Below are positions 28,150-37,552 of a stretch of DNA of 64,000 bases, in pieces; the stretch's first letter is position 1; each line of letters starts with the position of its first letter. Position numbers and translations under genes: made by a program. This DNA is from Methylotuvimicrobium sp. KM2 (GTDB lineage: Bacteria; Pseudomonadota; Gammaproteobacteria; Methylococcales; Methylomonadaceae): NCBI RefSeq assembly GCF_038051925.1, contig NZ_CP150634.1, forward strand, positions 1-64,000, given 5' to 3'. A model generated the notes under the pieces. The model saw only the letters and a list, made by a program, of their open reading frames with translations, was not told the origin of the DNA and did no database searches.

Positions 28150-30510
28150 ATGAAACTGTTTCCCTTATTAGCTTCAATGACAATTGTAGTGTTGGCCGCT
28201 TGTACGGCAGATTCCGTTGTGGTCAAGGAGCGCGCGGCGGATTTTGCGAAAGTGGAACAGATGCGCGATGCCGATAAACTTTATATCGTGGATTGTCTCC
28301 TGCCCGGTCAAATTAGAAGAATGGGCCGGATGATGACCTTTTTAACGGCCAAGGTTCCGATCAAGACCACCGCGCTGGACTGCGAAATTCGGGGCGGCGA
28401 TTATGTCGCATTCGATCGTTCGAATTATGCGACCGCTTTGAACTTATGGCTCCCTGCCGCTCAAGAGGGAGATGCCGAAGCTCAGGCCTATGTCGGGGAA
28501 ATTTTTCAAAAAGGGCTTGGAACGCAGCCCGATTATCAAAGCGCGGCGTTATGGTTTAAAAGGGCGGCCGAGCAGGGCAACAAGCGAGCGCAATTAAGTC
28601 TCGGTTATCTCTATGAAAAGGGACTTGGTGTCGAACAGGACTCCGCCGTTGCTATGGAATGGTACCAGAAAGCCTCGGGACTCGACGATAAAGATCTTCG
28701 CTATGCGGCAACTCTGCAAACTTCACCGGATGAAGGCTTGTTGGAGGAAATCAAATGGCTCAAAGCCGAGCTCAACAACAGCCGCAATGAGGCAAGACGC
28801 TTATCGGGCGAACTCGCGAAAACGCAGCGCCAATTACAGGAAAGCCAACAAAAACTGCAACGCTACTTAGACGAGCGCAACAATACCCAGTCGAAATTAG
28901 ATGCGGCTATCGGCCGAGGCGACAATGCGGCCATCGCCGATTTAAAAAGGAAATTGCAAGATGCGGAACGGGAATTATCGTCTTACGCGGCTCAGGTGGG
29001 CAATCTTGAAAAGCAGTATCGTCAAGAAGTCGACCAACTCAACAGTAAATTGCAGGAAACCGAAAACCGGGCCAATCAAATCTATAGCCAACTCAAAAAA
29101 CAGAAGACCGAAGCCGGCGAAATCCAGCTTAAATTAGTCAACGCCGAGGCGCAATTAGCAAAAACCGAGCAAGAATTGTTGTCGGCCAAGAGTCCCGTTT
29201 CGGTCACTCCGACGGCGGGCGATACGCAGCAATTGGACGCAATCGAACGAAAGCACCAGGATGCCCTGAAGAAAATTCAAAAGGACTTACAAGAAAAAGA
29301 AAACCGCGAACGGCTCATGGCCGATCAGATTGCAAGCCTCGAAGCCGACAAGAAAAGATACGAACAAGAAATCCAACAATTACAGAAGTCTTCGGTGACC
29401 GTGGCAGCGGCGCAAAAACCCGTGATCGAAATTATCGATCCGCCTTTCATGCGAATCCGCGGAGTACCAACCGTAACATTGCGTTCTGCCGTCAAAGAAC
29501 GGGAAATCATCGGCAAGGCCAGTTCGCCGGCGGGTATGTTGTCGGTGTTGATCAACGATGTAAAAAGCCGTATCGACGAGCGTGGGTTGTTTAACAGAAG
29601 CATTGCCATCACCGCTCAGGAAACGCCGGTTAGGATCGTAGCGGTCGATAACAATGGCGCACGCGAAAGCCTCGAATTCAAAATGACCTTGGAAGACCCA
29701 ATAAGCGATAGTCAACGCGGTAAAGATGACATTACCCGCTTGCACACTGTCAGCCCATGGAAAGGTTTGGATTTCGGCCATTATCATGCCCTAATCATCG
29801 GAAACAATCGTTATCAGAAAATTCCGTCTCTCGATACGCCGGTCAATGATGCGCGAGCGGTTGACCGGGTTCTTCGTGAAAAATACGGATTTAAAACAAA
29901 ATTATTGATCGACGCTAATCGTTATCAAATCTTGTCGGCGATGAATGAAATGCGAGCCAAGCTGACCGAAAAGGATAATTTACTGATTTACTATGCCGGC
30001 CATGGCGAGTTGGATCAAGTCAACATGCGCGGTCATTGGTTGCCGGTCGATGCCGAAGCCGACAATAATGCGAATTGGATATCGACCATATCGATCACCG
30101 ATATTTTGAATGCGATGTCCGCAAAGCACGTCATGGTCGTTGCGGATTCTTGTTACTCCGGTGCGATGACCCGTTCTTCACTGGCGCGTCTGGATGTCGG
30201 TATGAGTCCCGAAAAGAAATCCGAATGGCTGAAAGCGATGCTCAAAGCCCGGTCCCGGACCGTAATGACCTCGGGCGGATTGAAACCTGTCATGGATGGC
30301 GGCGGAGGCGAGCATTCGGTATTCGCAGCCTCCTTCATCAAGGCATTGGATCGCAACGATTCTTTGCTCGAAGGACAGGAATTGTACCGGAACGTATCAG
30401 CCAATATCGTAGCGATAGCAGCGAAGTACGGTATCGAGCAAGTTCCCCAATATGCGCCGGTTAATCATGCGGGGCATGAGTCAGGGGAATTTTTCTTTGT
30501 GCCGAAATAG
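28150..30510 (+). CDS. Lipoprotein with Sel1 repeats, coiled coil and caspase domain
   Basis: The 786-residue protein starts MKLFPLLASM with lipobox VLAAC (Cys18). A TTG start six codons upstream is possible. Domains in order: a divergent region, two Sel1-like repeats (AYVGEIFQKGLGTQPDYQSA and LSLGYLYEKGLGVEQDSAVA, about 115-185), a long coiled coil (about 205-420), a beta-rich stretch (about 425-520) and a C14 caspase-fold domain (about 540-780). The catalytic His618 in YYAGHGE and Cys668 in VADSCYSG are both kept. It should be anchored facing the periplasm or cell surface. The substrate is unknown. Bacterial caspase-like proteases are often tied to signalling or cell death, which is only an analogy here. 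Confidence 0.85.
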   Translation: MKLFPLLASMTIVVLAACTADSVVVKERAADFAKVEQMRDADKLYIVDCLLPGQIRRMGRMMTFLTAKVPIKTTALDCEIRGGDYVAFDRSNYATALNLWLPAAQEGDAEAQAYVGEIFQKGLGTQPDYQSAALWFKRAAEQGNKRAQLSLGYLYEKGLGVEQDSAVAMEWYQKASGLDDKDLRYAATLQTSPDEGLLEEIKWLKAELNNSRNEARRLSGELAKTQRQLQESQQKLQRYLDERNNTQSKLDAAIGRGDNAAIADLKRKLQDAERELSSYAAQVGNLEKQYRQEVDQLNSKLQETENRANQIYSQLKKQKTEAGEIQLKLVNAEAQLAKTEQELLSAKSPVSVTPTAGDTQQLDAIERKHQDALKKIQKDLQEKENRERLMADQIASLEADKKRYEQEIQQLQKSSVTVAAAQKPVIEIIDPPFMRIRGVPTVTLRSAVKEREIIGKASSPAGMLSVLINDVKSRIDERGLFNRSIAITAQETPVRIVAVDNNGARESLEFKMTLEDPISDSQRGKDDITRLHTVSPWKGLDFGHYHALIIGNNRYQKIPSLDTPVNDARAVDRVLREKYGFKTKLLIDANRYQILSAMNEMRAKLTEKDNLLIYYAGHGELDQVNMRGHWLPVDAEADNNANWISTISITDILNAMSAKHVMVVADSCYSGAMTRSSLARLDVGMSPEKKSEWLKAMLKARSRTVMTSGGLKPVMDGGGGEHSVFAASFIKALDRNDSLLEGQELYRNVSANIVAIAAKYGIEQVPQYAPVNHAGHESGEFFFVPK

Positions 30511-30687
30511 CGGCATTAAATCCAAGGTCAAATTTGAATGTTACCGGTATGTTATTAGGTAGGGTATTCAGGCTTATAAAGGTATTTTTTAATGAGGTTG
30601 CCCGACTCGGGGCAAACACATTAAAAGTTTCTATTGCCCTCATGTTACGCCGTGTTGAATTTTAAGTTATTGGGATATTTCCTTAAT

Positions 30688-30862
30688 CCTAGAAAAAGCA
30701 TTTCACCATGAAGATCATGAAGAATGGGAAGTTAATTCAATAGCTTATTAAGCGTTTGTATAGAACTTTCGCTCACCAAAAAGGTTAGCGAGAAGGATTT
30801 GGTAAGTTCTTGGAATCCTTCATGAACTTCATGTGTTTCATGGTTAAACTGCCGAATTCAGG
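30688..30862 (-). mobile_element. MITE M2, copy B (inverse orientation)
   Basis: CCTAGAAAAAGCATTTCACC at the left and AACTGCCGAATTCAGG at the right match the ends of copies A and C in reverse. It fills most of the 430-bp gap between the caspase gene and the beta-barrel gene. The remaining bases at 30511-30687 and 30863-30940 show nothing recognisable. Confidence 0.7.
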
Positions 30863-30940
30863 TTAATAAATATATAAATCAGTAGCATAAAAAAATCCAG
30901 TGTAAGTAAATAATTTTTTTAATCTAACGGGGGAAGTTAA

Positions 30941-32164
30941 ATGAGTCTTTTTAAAAAATCGCTAGTTTATACGGTAGTAAGTGGCTTGCTTATGCCATTG
31001 GGGCAAGTATCTGCTACGGAGACTGTTAATCAAGCAGAAGTTAATAACGCTATGTGCGGCAGTAGATCTTCGACTATTAGTCAATTTTGCAATACAAGTT
31101 TAGAGGGGCTTACTCAGCTCTCATCCATGCAAACTGCCGCTCAAAGTATGAACGCATTAGCAATGAACAATGTACAGTTATCGTCGATCGGCGCACGAGT
31201 TGCCGCCGTAAGGGGAGGTCGTCAAGGTGTCGGTTTGAATTTAAGCGGCTTATTGTTTGATGACGTAAATAACCCGCTAGCTCTAGGACAAACGAACAAA
31301 GCCGCTGCGGGCGATACCGGTTATGAAAGACTTGGTATATTTGTTAACGGTAACATCGGATTCGGCGACAGACGAGCAACTGTCAATGAACTCGGTTACA
31401 ATCTCGATGAGCATGGCGCGACTTTTGGCGCGGATTATCGAATTACCGATAATTTTCTCCTTGGTGCAGCGTTCGGTTATAACAATTCAACTTCTCGGTA
31501 TTTTAATAGTTTAGGAAGAAATGAAAATGACAGTTATACCGGCGCAATTTATGGATCATTTTTTACCGAAAGCGGTTTTTTTATTGACGGTATTTTTTCC
31601 GGCAGTCACTTAGAGTATGACTCGATTAGAAATATTGCGGTCGCAAACACGAACGCTCAGGGAAATACTCAAGGTGATGAATTTAATTTAAGTATGAATA
31701 CCGGCTATAACATGGCATTTGGAGGGCTGACCTTGACTCCTCAAGTGCGAGTCGATTACACGACGACTCAGGTCGATGCGTTAACGGAAACTGGTGGAGC
31801 GGGTTTAGCTTTGCATATCGGTAGTCAAGAGTTCGAGTCGTTGCAAACCGCGGCCGGTTTGCAACTTTCTTATGCGCTGAGTTTGCCATGGGCGATTATC
31901 GTACCAAGTGCGAAAGCTGAGTATATTCATGAGTTTGAAAACGATAGTCGGCGAATTAACGCACGTTTTGTGGCTGATCCTACTGCTCAGTTCTCAATAA
32001 TTACCGATAATCCCGATAGAGACTACATTGTTATGAATGCAGGTATTTCGGCGCAATTCGCTTATGGTTTGTCGGCATTTGCCAATTACGATACGGTTCA
32101 AGCCCATTCGTTCGTTAATAACCATAACTTTAGCGGCGGTTTAAGATGGGCGGTATCTTTCTAG
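30941..32164 (+). CDS. Outer membrane protein with autotransporter-like beta-barrel
   Basis: The 407-residue protein has a signal peptide (about 1-25, ending VSATET) and a C-terminal domain of about 270 residues made of alternating aromatic/polar strands with the autotransporter pattern: YERLGIFVNGNIGFGDR, GADYRITDNFLLGAAFGYNN, YGSFFTESGFFIDGI, ending in FSGGLRWAVSF with the terminal Phe typical of BAM substrates. The N-terminal part (about 30-125) is helical and Ser/Asn-rich and too short for a normal passenger. It therefore looks like a barrel with a small plug or linker. GGGGGAAG lies upstream as ribosome site. It may display or anchor surface material. Confidence 0.82.
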   Translation: MSLFKKSLVYTVVSGLLMPLGQVSATETVNQAEVNNAMCGSRSSTISQFCNTSLEGLTQLSSMQTAAQSMNALAMNNVQLSSIGARVAAVRGGRQGVGLNLSGLLFDDVNNPLALGQTNKAAAGDTGYERLGIFVNGNIGFGDRRATVNELGYNLDEHGATFGADYRITDNFLLGAAFGYNNSTSRYFNSLGRNENDSYTGAIYGSFFTESGFFIDGIFSGSHLEYDSIRNIAVANTNAQGNTQGDEFNLSMNTGYNMAFGGLTLTPQVRVDYTTTQVDALTETGGAGLALHIGSQEFESLQTAAGLQLSYALSLPWAIIVPSAKAEYIHEFENDSRRINARFVADPTAQFSIITDNPDRDYIVMNAGISAQFAYGLSAFANYDTVQAHSFVNNHNFSGGLRWAVSF

Positions 32165-32200
32165 AAAATAGTATGATTTAGATTTTAGTCGTATCCGGGA

Positions 32201-32228
32201 CAATCAGGATTAGGAGTAATCCTGATTG
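32201..32228 (+). terminator. Long perfect hairpin after the beta-barrel gene
   Basis: CAATCAGGATTA and TAATCCTGATTG pair over 12 bp with loop GGAG, followed by CCTTTAT. This is a likely terminator 37 bp after the stop codon. The rest of 32165-32554 is without a recognised gene. A 130-codon minus frame (32232-32624) overlaps the next gene and has no protein-like character. Confidence 0.65.
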
Positions 32229-32554
32229 CCTTTATGAAATAATTAGTAGAAACTGACCGCTTTTAGGATATGCTAAAAATGCTTCATGCGCTTTGTGCAC
32301 ATCCCTCAAAAGTTTAACGTTCTCATACTCTGCGTGGTAATGCCGCTTTTGACGCTCCACCTCTATTACGACGGATAGTTTTGGATTGAGAAAATGTAGA
32401 GAGTGTATTCCGCTCCCCGGAGCCCTTCGGTTTAACTTAATGGCCTTGAGGCAGAGCGAAGGAACGATGAATAATCGGGAAGTTTTTGTTACGAAATTCT
32501 TAGAGAGGTCGTAGGAAAAATTAAAGAATATCAATGCAAAATAAATGATTAAAT

Positions 32555-32923
32555 TTAAGGATACAGAATAATATTCAACAGCTTGTTGGATTGATCGTAG
32601 AGCTGTAAATTTCGATTGAACCATTCGCCGTAAACGTATTTTTTATTGCCTTTGCCGTCGAATAAATAGCCGGTGACGTCTCTTGTTCCGGTTTTTTTCA
32701 CGATTAAAAAAACATACCGGTTATCTAAACTACCGTGCAACTCGTGCCATTTGTCTTTTTTGGATTTGAGTTCCGGCTTAGTCATCGATTTCGGTTTGAT
32801 TGCCGGCGACTCCGATTCGCTGAATGTGATTCCTGCCAATTGAGTAGTTTGCGCAGAACCGTTCGTGAATATCAGAAAAGAACCGGCCATAATGACCCAA
32901 GCGCCGCGCCATGTGAGTTTCAT
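32555..32923 (-). CDS. Small exported hypothetical protein, last gene of the envelope cluster
   Basis: The 122-residue product has an N-terminal signal (about 1-24, MKLTWRGAWVIMAGSFLIF then NGSAQ). The rest is basic and beta-rich with DNRYVFLIVKKTGTRDVTG and YVYGEWFNRNLQLYD. I do not recognise a family. Its start codon directly abuts the stop of the GIN-domain gene, so it is the terminal gene of the minus-strand cluster that begins with the caspase gene at 39034. Confidence 0.65.
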   Translation of the reverse strand: MKLTWRGAWVIMAGSFLIFTNGSAQTTQLAGITFSESESPAIKPKSMTKPELKSKKDKWHELHGSLDNRYVFLIVKKTGTRDVTGYLFDGKGNKKYVYGEWFNRNLQLYDQSNKLLNIILYP

Positions 32924-33697
32924 TTAATCTCCCGGTTGCAGATCGCCGCTGCCGATTATGCGTTTTTCTATGTGTGCCGGACGCCCGTAGTAGGTAATGT
33001 CGCCGCTACCGATCAGATAGGCTTTCAATGTTTCCCGTGCGGTAACTGAAATATCCCCGGAACCCGATAACCGGATATCCGCCAACTTGCTAACCAATCC
33101 TTGTGCATCGATATCGCCGGCGCCATTGACGGTCACGTTAAAGCGGTCGACCTGTCCGTCGGCGGTCACATTGCCGCTTCCATTAAGAGCGAGCGTGAAC
33201 GATTCTTGGCGGATCGCGTTCAGCCGAATATCGCCGGCACCATGCAGGGCAAGCGAATCCAGACGCGGGCTCGTAATTTCGACAGTCAGCGGTAAATGTT
33301 GTTGATAACTTTTACGCCCGGCGATCGTTAATAGACCGCCGCTAACCGATGTTTCGATAATCGGAATCAAGTTTCGGTCGCCGATGATCTCGATACTTTG
33401 CGCCGGGCCGTTACGATAGTTAAGGTCGATCCCTGCGGCAACATGGATAGCCCGGAACGTCTCGACATCGCGGCGTTCTTTGCCTAAAACTCCCGAGCCT
33501 TGTTCGATACGCGCATCGCTGCCGCCATAAACGACTCCATCGATGATAATTTTGCCGGTCGTCGCTTGGCCTGCAACAGCATCGGTCGGTGAGGGTAATA
33601 AAACGGATAGGCCCAAGCTCAGACCGATAGTCAGAGATCGGCGACCGGCCCTTTGTTCGGGCCGGAAATCGGTTGTTTGTTTTCCTTGCGTTGTCAT
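32924..33697 (-). CDS. Exported GIN-domain (DUF2807) protein
   Basis: The 257-residue protein has an N-terminal twin-Arg-rich start and hydrophobic segment (about 18-40), then a right-handed beta-helix-like domain (about 75-250). The repeated signature is GAGDIRL, GSGNVTA, GAGDIDA, GSGDISV, GSGDITY and GSGDLQP, spaced about 20-25 residues, which is diagnostic of the putative auto-transporter adhesin head GIN domain. FRAIHVAAGIDLNYRNG is the usual domain start. Probably periplasmic or surface located. Function in the family is unclear; adhesion is suggested only by the domain name. Confidence 0.85.
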   Translation of the reverse strand: MTTQGKQTTDFRPEQRAGRRSLTIGLSLGLSVLLPSPTDAVAGQATTGKIIIDGVVYGGSDARIEQGSGVLGKERRDVETFRAIHVAAGIDLNYRNGPAQSIEIIGDRNLIPIIETSVSGGLLTIAGRKSYQQHLPLTVEITSPRLDSLALHGAGDIRLNAIRQESFTLALNGSGNVTADGQVDRFNVTVNGAGDIDAQGLVSKLADIRLSGSGDISVTARETLKAYLIGSGDITYYGRPAHIEKRIIGSGDLQPGD

Positions 33698-33739
33698 AGC
33701 GCGTCTCCTGATGACGAATCGAATAAAAAAGCCGCGTTG

Positions 33740-34330
33740 TTAATTCGCACTATAAAACTGAACTCTGCGATTGACCGCATCGAACGGGTCGCGGCCCGGC
33801 AGGGGTTTGGATTTTCCGAGCCCTTTGGTGGTTAATCTATTCGAGGAGACGCCGAAATTACGCGCTAAATAATTTCTTACGGATTGCGCTCTGCGTCTGG
33901 ATAAATCCAAATTATAAGAGGCCGAGCCGACCGCATCGGTATGGCCTTCGATGATCAAGCGCTTGTCGGCAAAATCGGACATCGTCATCATTTTGCCGAC
34001 TTCTTCCAAGAACGGTAGCGATTCGGGCAAAATTTCATCCGAGTTATAGGCGAATTTAATCGGTAAACCGATACTGGTTTTTTCCGCCTCGACTCGTTCG
34101 GCGGTGGCTAAATCGTCGGCCCGCTCATTCTTTTTTGGTTGGAAATTGATAGAACGCATTTTCATGGTTCCCGGAGTGCCGTTCGTTTGTCCTCCGAACA
34201 GAACTTTGCCCATTTCCTCGGCGCTAGGGGGAGCATCGTACATGCGTACTTGCTCGGCTTGAGTATTAAGGGTGTATAAAGCCAGTAAAAGGGCACCGCT
34301 GGCGGCGGTGATAGAGTGATGTAGTTTCAT
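33740..34330 (-). CDS. OmpA-family peptidoglycan-binding protein
   Basis: The 196-residue protein has a signal peptide (about 1-25, ending NTQAEQ) and a C-terminal OmpA domain (about 88-193) with IEGHTDAVGSASYNLDLSRR, the canonical cell-wall-binding signature, and ending in NRRVQFYSAN. There is no N-terminal beta-barrel and no lipobox Cys, so it is a soluble periplasmic form. In this cluster it may fix the assembly to peptidoglycan, along with the PG-binding domain of the CsgG-like lipoprotein. Confidence 0.88.
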   Translation of the reverse strand: MKLHHSITAASGALLLALYTLNTQAEQVRMYDAPPSAEEMGKVLFGGQTNGTPGTMKMRSINFQPKKNERADDLATAERVEAEKTSIGLPIKFAYNSDEILPESLPFLEEVGKMMTMSDFADKRLIIEGHTDAVGSASYNLDLSRRRAQSVRNYLARNFGVSSNRLTTKGLGKSKPLPGRDPFDAVNRRVQFYSAN

Positions 34331-34404
34331 GGTACTAACCTCTTTAATTCTAATACGAATTGTTTCGTGTTAATCATCAAACCGGCTCAGAAAGAATTGC
34401 CGGC

Positions 34405-34707
34405 TTATTTTTGTTCCCAACGGGTAACTTTGCCGTTTTTGTCGAAAAATACCACTTGCGTGGAGTATTCCCAGGCTTCGCCCCAATCTCCGGAAGTGGT
34501 GCCTGTACAGCTCCAGCAAGGCCTTCCCCAAGCCGCTTTAACTTGGTCTTGATCCATGCCCTTGACCAGATAGCCGGCTTTGATGACTTCGACCATTTCC
34601 TTGTCCCACTCCGGATGTTCGGAAATCATTTCCTCGCGTCTGACCGGAGCATTTTCGCAGGCTTGTAAAATCAGGCCGGCGAGTAAGATTAATGTTAATT
34701 TTTTCAT
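34405..34707 (-). CDS. Small lipoprotein, SmpA/BamE-like fold suspected
   Basis: The start MKKLTLILLAGLILQAC (lipobox LQAC, Cys17) at 34707 is chosen over an in-frame ATG 24 bp upstream because the signal peptide begins there. The 100-residue product has AGYLVKGMDQDQVKAAWGRP and VVFFDKNGKVTRWE. This is the pattern of a helix followed by beta-strands seen in OmlA/SmpA-type lipoproteins, where G(M)xxxQVxxxxGxP is conserved. Its exact role is unknown. It lies 10 bp after the CsgG-like gene. Confidence 0.7.
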   Translation of the reverse strand: MKKLTLILLAGLILQACENAPVRREEMISEHPEWDKEMVEVIKAGYLVKGMDQDQVKAAWGRPCWSCTGTTSGDWGEAWEYSTQVVFFDKNGKVTRWEQK

Positions 34708-34717
34708 AATGCTTACC

Positions 34718-36259
34718 TTATCGAATGACATAGTCGATTGCGGCTTTAACCGAGTTGGCCGCCATTCTGGATTCGTCGAATTGACCGTCGTTGGTGAAAT
34801 ACAATGCGTCGGCCGGAATCGGATTTTTAGAGGCTATAGCCCTGAGTTTATCGGTGCCGGCCGGGCCCGAGACATCGATAGTGAAATCAGCGCCGGGTGA
34901 GGGGATGCTGTAGGTTTTTCCCGGTAAGCAATAATTATCGGGTTGATAGATATTCGGGAAAACCGTGTCGATCTTGCCTTCCGAATTGATCAGAACGATG
35001 CGGACGTACATCGGTTCGCTGACCGTGAAATCGATTTGCATCGGTTCGCCGATACGGTATTCGGATTTGTTGGTTCTAAGCGATAACGAGCCGGGAGTAG
35101 GCGAAGCGTCGATAAAAGTTTGCGGAGCCGGGGCGGGCGCCGGCGGGCTATAAGTCATCGGCTCATGAGCGGCATAATGGAAGCTTCCCTGTCCTTTCAG
35201 ATTTTTTCGCAGTTGCCGGGTGGCATGATTCAAAGGAACGTTTTCATACAAGGCAAGATAAAGCTCTTGATTCAAATCGGTTCCCGGTAGGTTGTGTTTT
35301 TGAACAAAATTTTGTAATGCACTTTGAGTCGCGCCGTCCATCTGACCGGTAGGTTGCACGCTGAAGCCATGCAGATAGAGTAATTCCTGAACCTTGGCTA
35401 TTTGTTCCGAACGGGTAAACGAATAATAATCGGCTAGGACTTGATCTATCACGACATCGTCGGGTTCGACGCCGGGTATCAAACGCCAATAGGGTAATTT
35501 TTGATAGCGTCCGATCAATTGAATCATATTCAATTGAACCAGCAAACGGACGGCCGCGTGCCTGCCTTGTACTTTTTTGATTTCGCCTTTTGCGCCGAAC
35601 GTGACGCTTTTGATCGTAAAACCGATGCTGTCCTCTTTGGTCGCCTTATGTAGTTTGATGCCGTTGATCGCCTGTATTCTGGGAATGCCGGTAAACGTTT
35701 TGAAATCGATCATATTGAAATCCAACGTGACGCTGGCCAGTGAGGACTTATTTTGATCGGTAAAATTGAGCCCGTATTCCTTCACCTCGATATCGACATC
35801 GAAGGAGTCGCCTTGGGTCACGAGGCCGCGGTCGAATTCGGTAATACCTCCCGACAAAATAACCTGCGGCAGGATCTTGTCTTCATAGCCGCTATAACCG
35901 GTTTGTGCGGTATTGAGCATGAATTCGGGTTCGTAAGGTATGTAAAGTACGTTTCCGCCAATTCCGTTCAAGGTACTCTTGACCATTTCAGTGATGTCAC
36001 GCGGAATTTCACCGCTCGTTGCCACGGACGTTCCGGTATTGTCGAACACTTCTTTGGCCATGATTTTGACCGGCTCGTTGCTGTAAATTTCGGTCATCAA
36101 GCCCAATTTATTGATTGCGCGTTGATAAATCGTGGTCTTGGCTTCAGGCAGTGTTTCATTGAGCCCAATATCGGCACTCTGCGGATTTAAACCGCAGCCG
36201 ACGAGCAAGAGCGGCAAGCCAATGATTCGAAAACCGCTAGTGAGTTTATAGTTGTTCAT
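34718..36259 (-). CDS. Lipoprotein with CsgG-like, peptidoglycan-binding and DUF4384 domains
   Basis: The 513-residue protein has lipobox LLVGC (Cys22). Residues about 60-260 follow the order of CsgG, the outer-membrane pore that secretes curli subunits: VKIMAKEVFDNTGT, then VILSGGITEFDRG, then ASVTLDFNMIDFKTFT, then AVRLLVQLNMIQLIGRYQKL near the end. Next is a PG_binding_1 domain (about 284-330, VQELLYLHGFSVQPTGQMDG), a proline-rich linker (about 370-390) and a DUF4384 domain (about 391-485, with NIYQPDNYCLPGKTYSIP). The CsgG assignment is by pattern and needs profile or structure comparison. DUF4384 also ends the kinase at 57413. It sits beside two small exported repeat proteins that would be natural cargo. 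Confidence 0.75.
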   Translation of the reverse strand: MNNYKLTSGFRIIGLPLLLVGCGLNPQSADIGLNETLPEAKTTIYQRAINKLGLMTEIYSNEPVKIMAKEVFDNTGTSVATSGEIPRDITEMVKSTLNGIGGNVLYIPYEPEFMLNTAQTGYSGYEDKILPQVILSGGITEFDRGLVTQGDSFDVDIEVKEYGLNFTDQNKSSLASVTLDFNMIDFKTFTGIPRIQAINGIKLHKATKEDSIGFTIKSVTFGAKGEIKKVQGRHAAVRLLVQLNMIQLIGRYQKLPYWRLIPGVEPDDVVIDQVLADYYSFTRSEQIAKVQELLYLHGFSVQPTGQMDGATQSALQNFVQKHNLPGTDLNQELYLALYENVPLNHATRQLRKNLKGQGSFHYAAHEPMTYSPPAPAPAPQTFIDASPTPGSLSLRTNKSEYRIGEPMQIDFTVSEPMYVRIVLINSEGKIDTVFPNIYQPDNYCLPGKTYSIPSPGADFTIDVSGPAGTDKLRAIASKNPIPADALYFTNDGQFDESRMAANSVKAAIDYVIR

Positions 36260-36297
36260 AACACGACCTCGTTTCTAAAAATTTGGCATTCGGACGC

Positions 36298-36609
36298 TTA
36301 TCGTCTTCGCTCGATGCAGACCGAATTGGCGCGTCTGTTATCCGAAAGGTTGACAATGGTGGCATTTTGCAAATTGGCGCCCGGACCGAAGGTTTGATTA
36401 CCTGTACCGCCGCAACCGGAATTTTGATCGGTGTTACGTCGCGCCTTTGCCAAGGCATTGCGTTTTATAAAATCGATATTGGGATTGAGCTGTATGTTAT
36501 CGTTGATGGGTTCATCGATGCCGATACCGTCGTCTAAATCGTTGGCAAGAAGCGGCGTTACGGGCAAGCCGATAAAGAGTAAAAAAGTACACAATCGAAT
36601 AAATGACAT
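36298..36609 (-). CDS. Small exported protein of the repeat-protein cluster
   Basis: The start MSFIRLCTFLLFIGLPV at 36609 follows a GAGGAAG ribosome site. Longer in-frame starts at 36627 and 36648 lack one. The 103-residue product has a signal peptide (about 1-22, ending LLAND), an acidic stretch, and a C-terminal part with two Cys and the sequence GANLQNATIVNLSDNRRANS. That Asn/Ala/Thr-rich pattern loosely recalls the neighbouring repeat proteins. It could be a minor subunit or nucleator, as CsgB is to CsgA, but this is a guess. No family recognised. Confidence 0.65.
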   Translation of the reverse strand: MSFIRLCTFLLFIGLPVTPLLANDLDDGIGIDEPINDNIQLNPNIDFIKRNALAKARRNTDQNSGCGGTGNQTFGPGANLQNATIVNLSDNRRANSVCIERRR

Positions 36610-36681
36610 AGCCGTCTTCCTCGTCATGAGGGAAACCGGACGGATCAAGTAATCGGACCGGTTTCCCGTAAGGGTTAAGGT

Positions 36682-36978
36682 TTACTTGATATCGACAGAA
36701 CCGGTATTGGCCGAGCTGTCTCTGCCGATTGCTTGGGTATTGGATAGAGTATTTTTCGAAGCGTTAATCACAGTCGATTTTTCGACCTTGGAGCCTTCGA
36801 CGCTGATTGAGCCGGTATTAGCCGAAGAATTGCGACCGATGGCTTGGGTATTGGTCAGCGTGTTTTTAGACGCATTGATCAACGTGGATTTTTCGATTTT
36901 CGAACCTTCGGCGAATGCGGAAGACGAAGCGGCGGCTGTCAAAGCCAATGCAAGCAGTGAAGTCGATAATGTTTTCAT
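36682..36978 (-). CDS. Secreted duplicated-repeat protein, copy 2 of locus A
   Basis: The 98-residue protein has a signal peptide (MKTLSTSLLALALTAAASSS then AFAEG) and a mature part of about 75 residues built of two near-identical units of 37 residues. Each unit reads GSK(I/V)EKST(L/V)INASKN then TL(T/S)NTQAIGR(N/D)S then SANTGS. Asn, Thr, Ser and Gly dominate with alternating hydrophobic positions, as in beta-solenoid or amyloid subunits. CAGGAG lies before the ATG. Nearly identical mature regions occur at 37095, 49513 and 49925. Function not known. A curlin-like structural role is proposed because of the CsgG-like neighbour. Confidence 0.85.
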   Translation of the reverse strand: MKTLSTSLLALALTAAASSSAFAEGSKIEKSTLINASKNTLTNTQAIGRNSSANTGSISVEGSKVEKSTVINASKNTLSNTQAIGRDSSANTGSVDIK

Positions 36979-37049
36979 GGGGTTTCTCCTGGGTGGTTTT
37001 AAAATTCGAGGTCAGTGTAACCGGGCCTCGGGTTTATCGGCGTGAAGGA

Positions 37050-37068
37050 ATCACGGAAAAAACGTGAT
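37050..37068 (-). promoter_or_regulatory. Hairpin between tandem repeat-protein genes of locus A
   Basis: ATCACG and CGTGAT form a stem around GGAAAAAA-type loop DNA between the two genes. It could give partial termination or RNA stability. The other locus also has a hairpin at the same place. Confidence 0.4.
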
Positions 37069-37094
37069 CTATTCACATCCGAAGCTTGAATTCG

Positions 37095-37391
37095 TTATTT
37101 GATATCGACCGAACCGGTGTTGGCCGAGCTGTTTCTGCCGATTGCCTGAGTATTGGTCAGAGTATTTTTCGACGCGTTGATCACAGTTGATTTTTCGACC
37201 TTAGAACCTTCGACGCTAATCGAGCCGGTATTGGCTGAAGAATTGCGGCCGATAGCTTGGGTATTGGTCAGCGTGTTTTTAGACGCATTGATCAACGTGG
37301 ATTTTTCGATTTTGGAACCTTCGGCGAAGGCGGAAGACGAAACAGTGGCCATTAAAGCCAATGCAAGCAGTGAAGTCGATAATGTTTTCAT
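37095..37391 (-). CDS. Secreted duplicated-repeat protein, copy 1 of locus A
   Basis: The start MKTLSTSLLALALMATVSSS at 37391 gives 98 residues, the same size as its downstream twin. An in-frame start 75 bp upstream gives a non-signal-like leader and is rejected. The signal peptide ends AFAEG, and the mature part has the same two 37-residue units as copy 2, differing at only a few positions (for example RNS instead of RDS in the second unit). A gene-conversion-like identity between copies suggests recent duplication or strong constraint. It lies between the caspase lipoprotein and copy 2. Confidence 0.85.
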   Translation of the reverse strand: MKTLSTSLLALALMATVSSSAFAEGSKIEKSTLINASKNTLTNTQAIGRNSSANTGSISVEGSKVEKSTVINASKNTLTNTQAIGRNSSANTGSVDIK

Positions 37392-37552
37392 GGGGTTTCT
37401 CCAGGTGGTTTTAAAGTTCGAGGTCAGTGTAACCATCCCTGAGAGATTTCGATGTGAAACATTCACATTCGATTTGTGATTTAGTGACCAGCGGGAAACT
37501 GTCAGCTATCTTTTTCCGTCTTGGAGACGGTACTGCCATTAAATTAACGGAA

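Noticed and set aside
32232..32624. 130-codon minus frame after the beta-barrel gene
   Set aside because: Overlaps the terminator hairpin and the better supported exported protein gene, and shows no family pattern.
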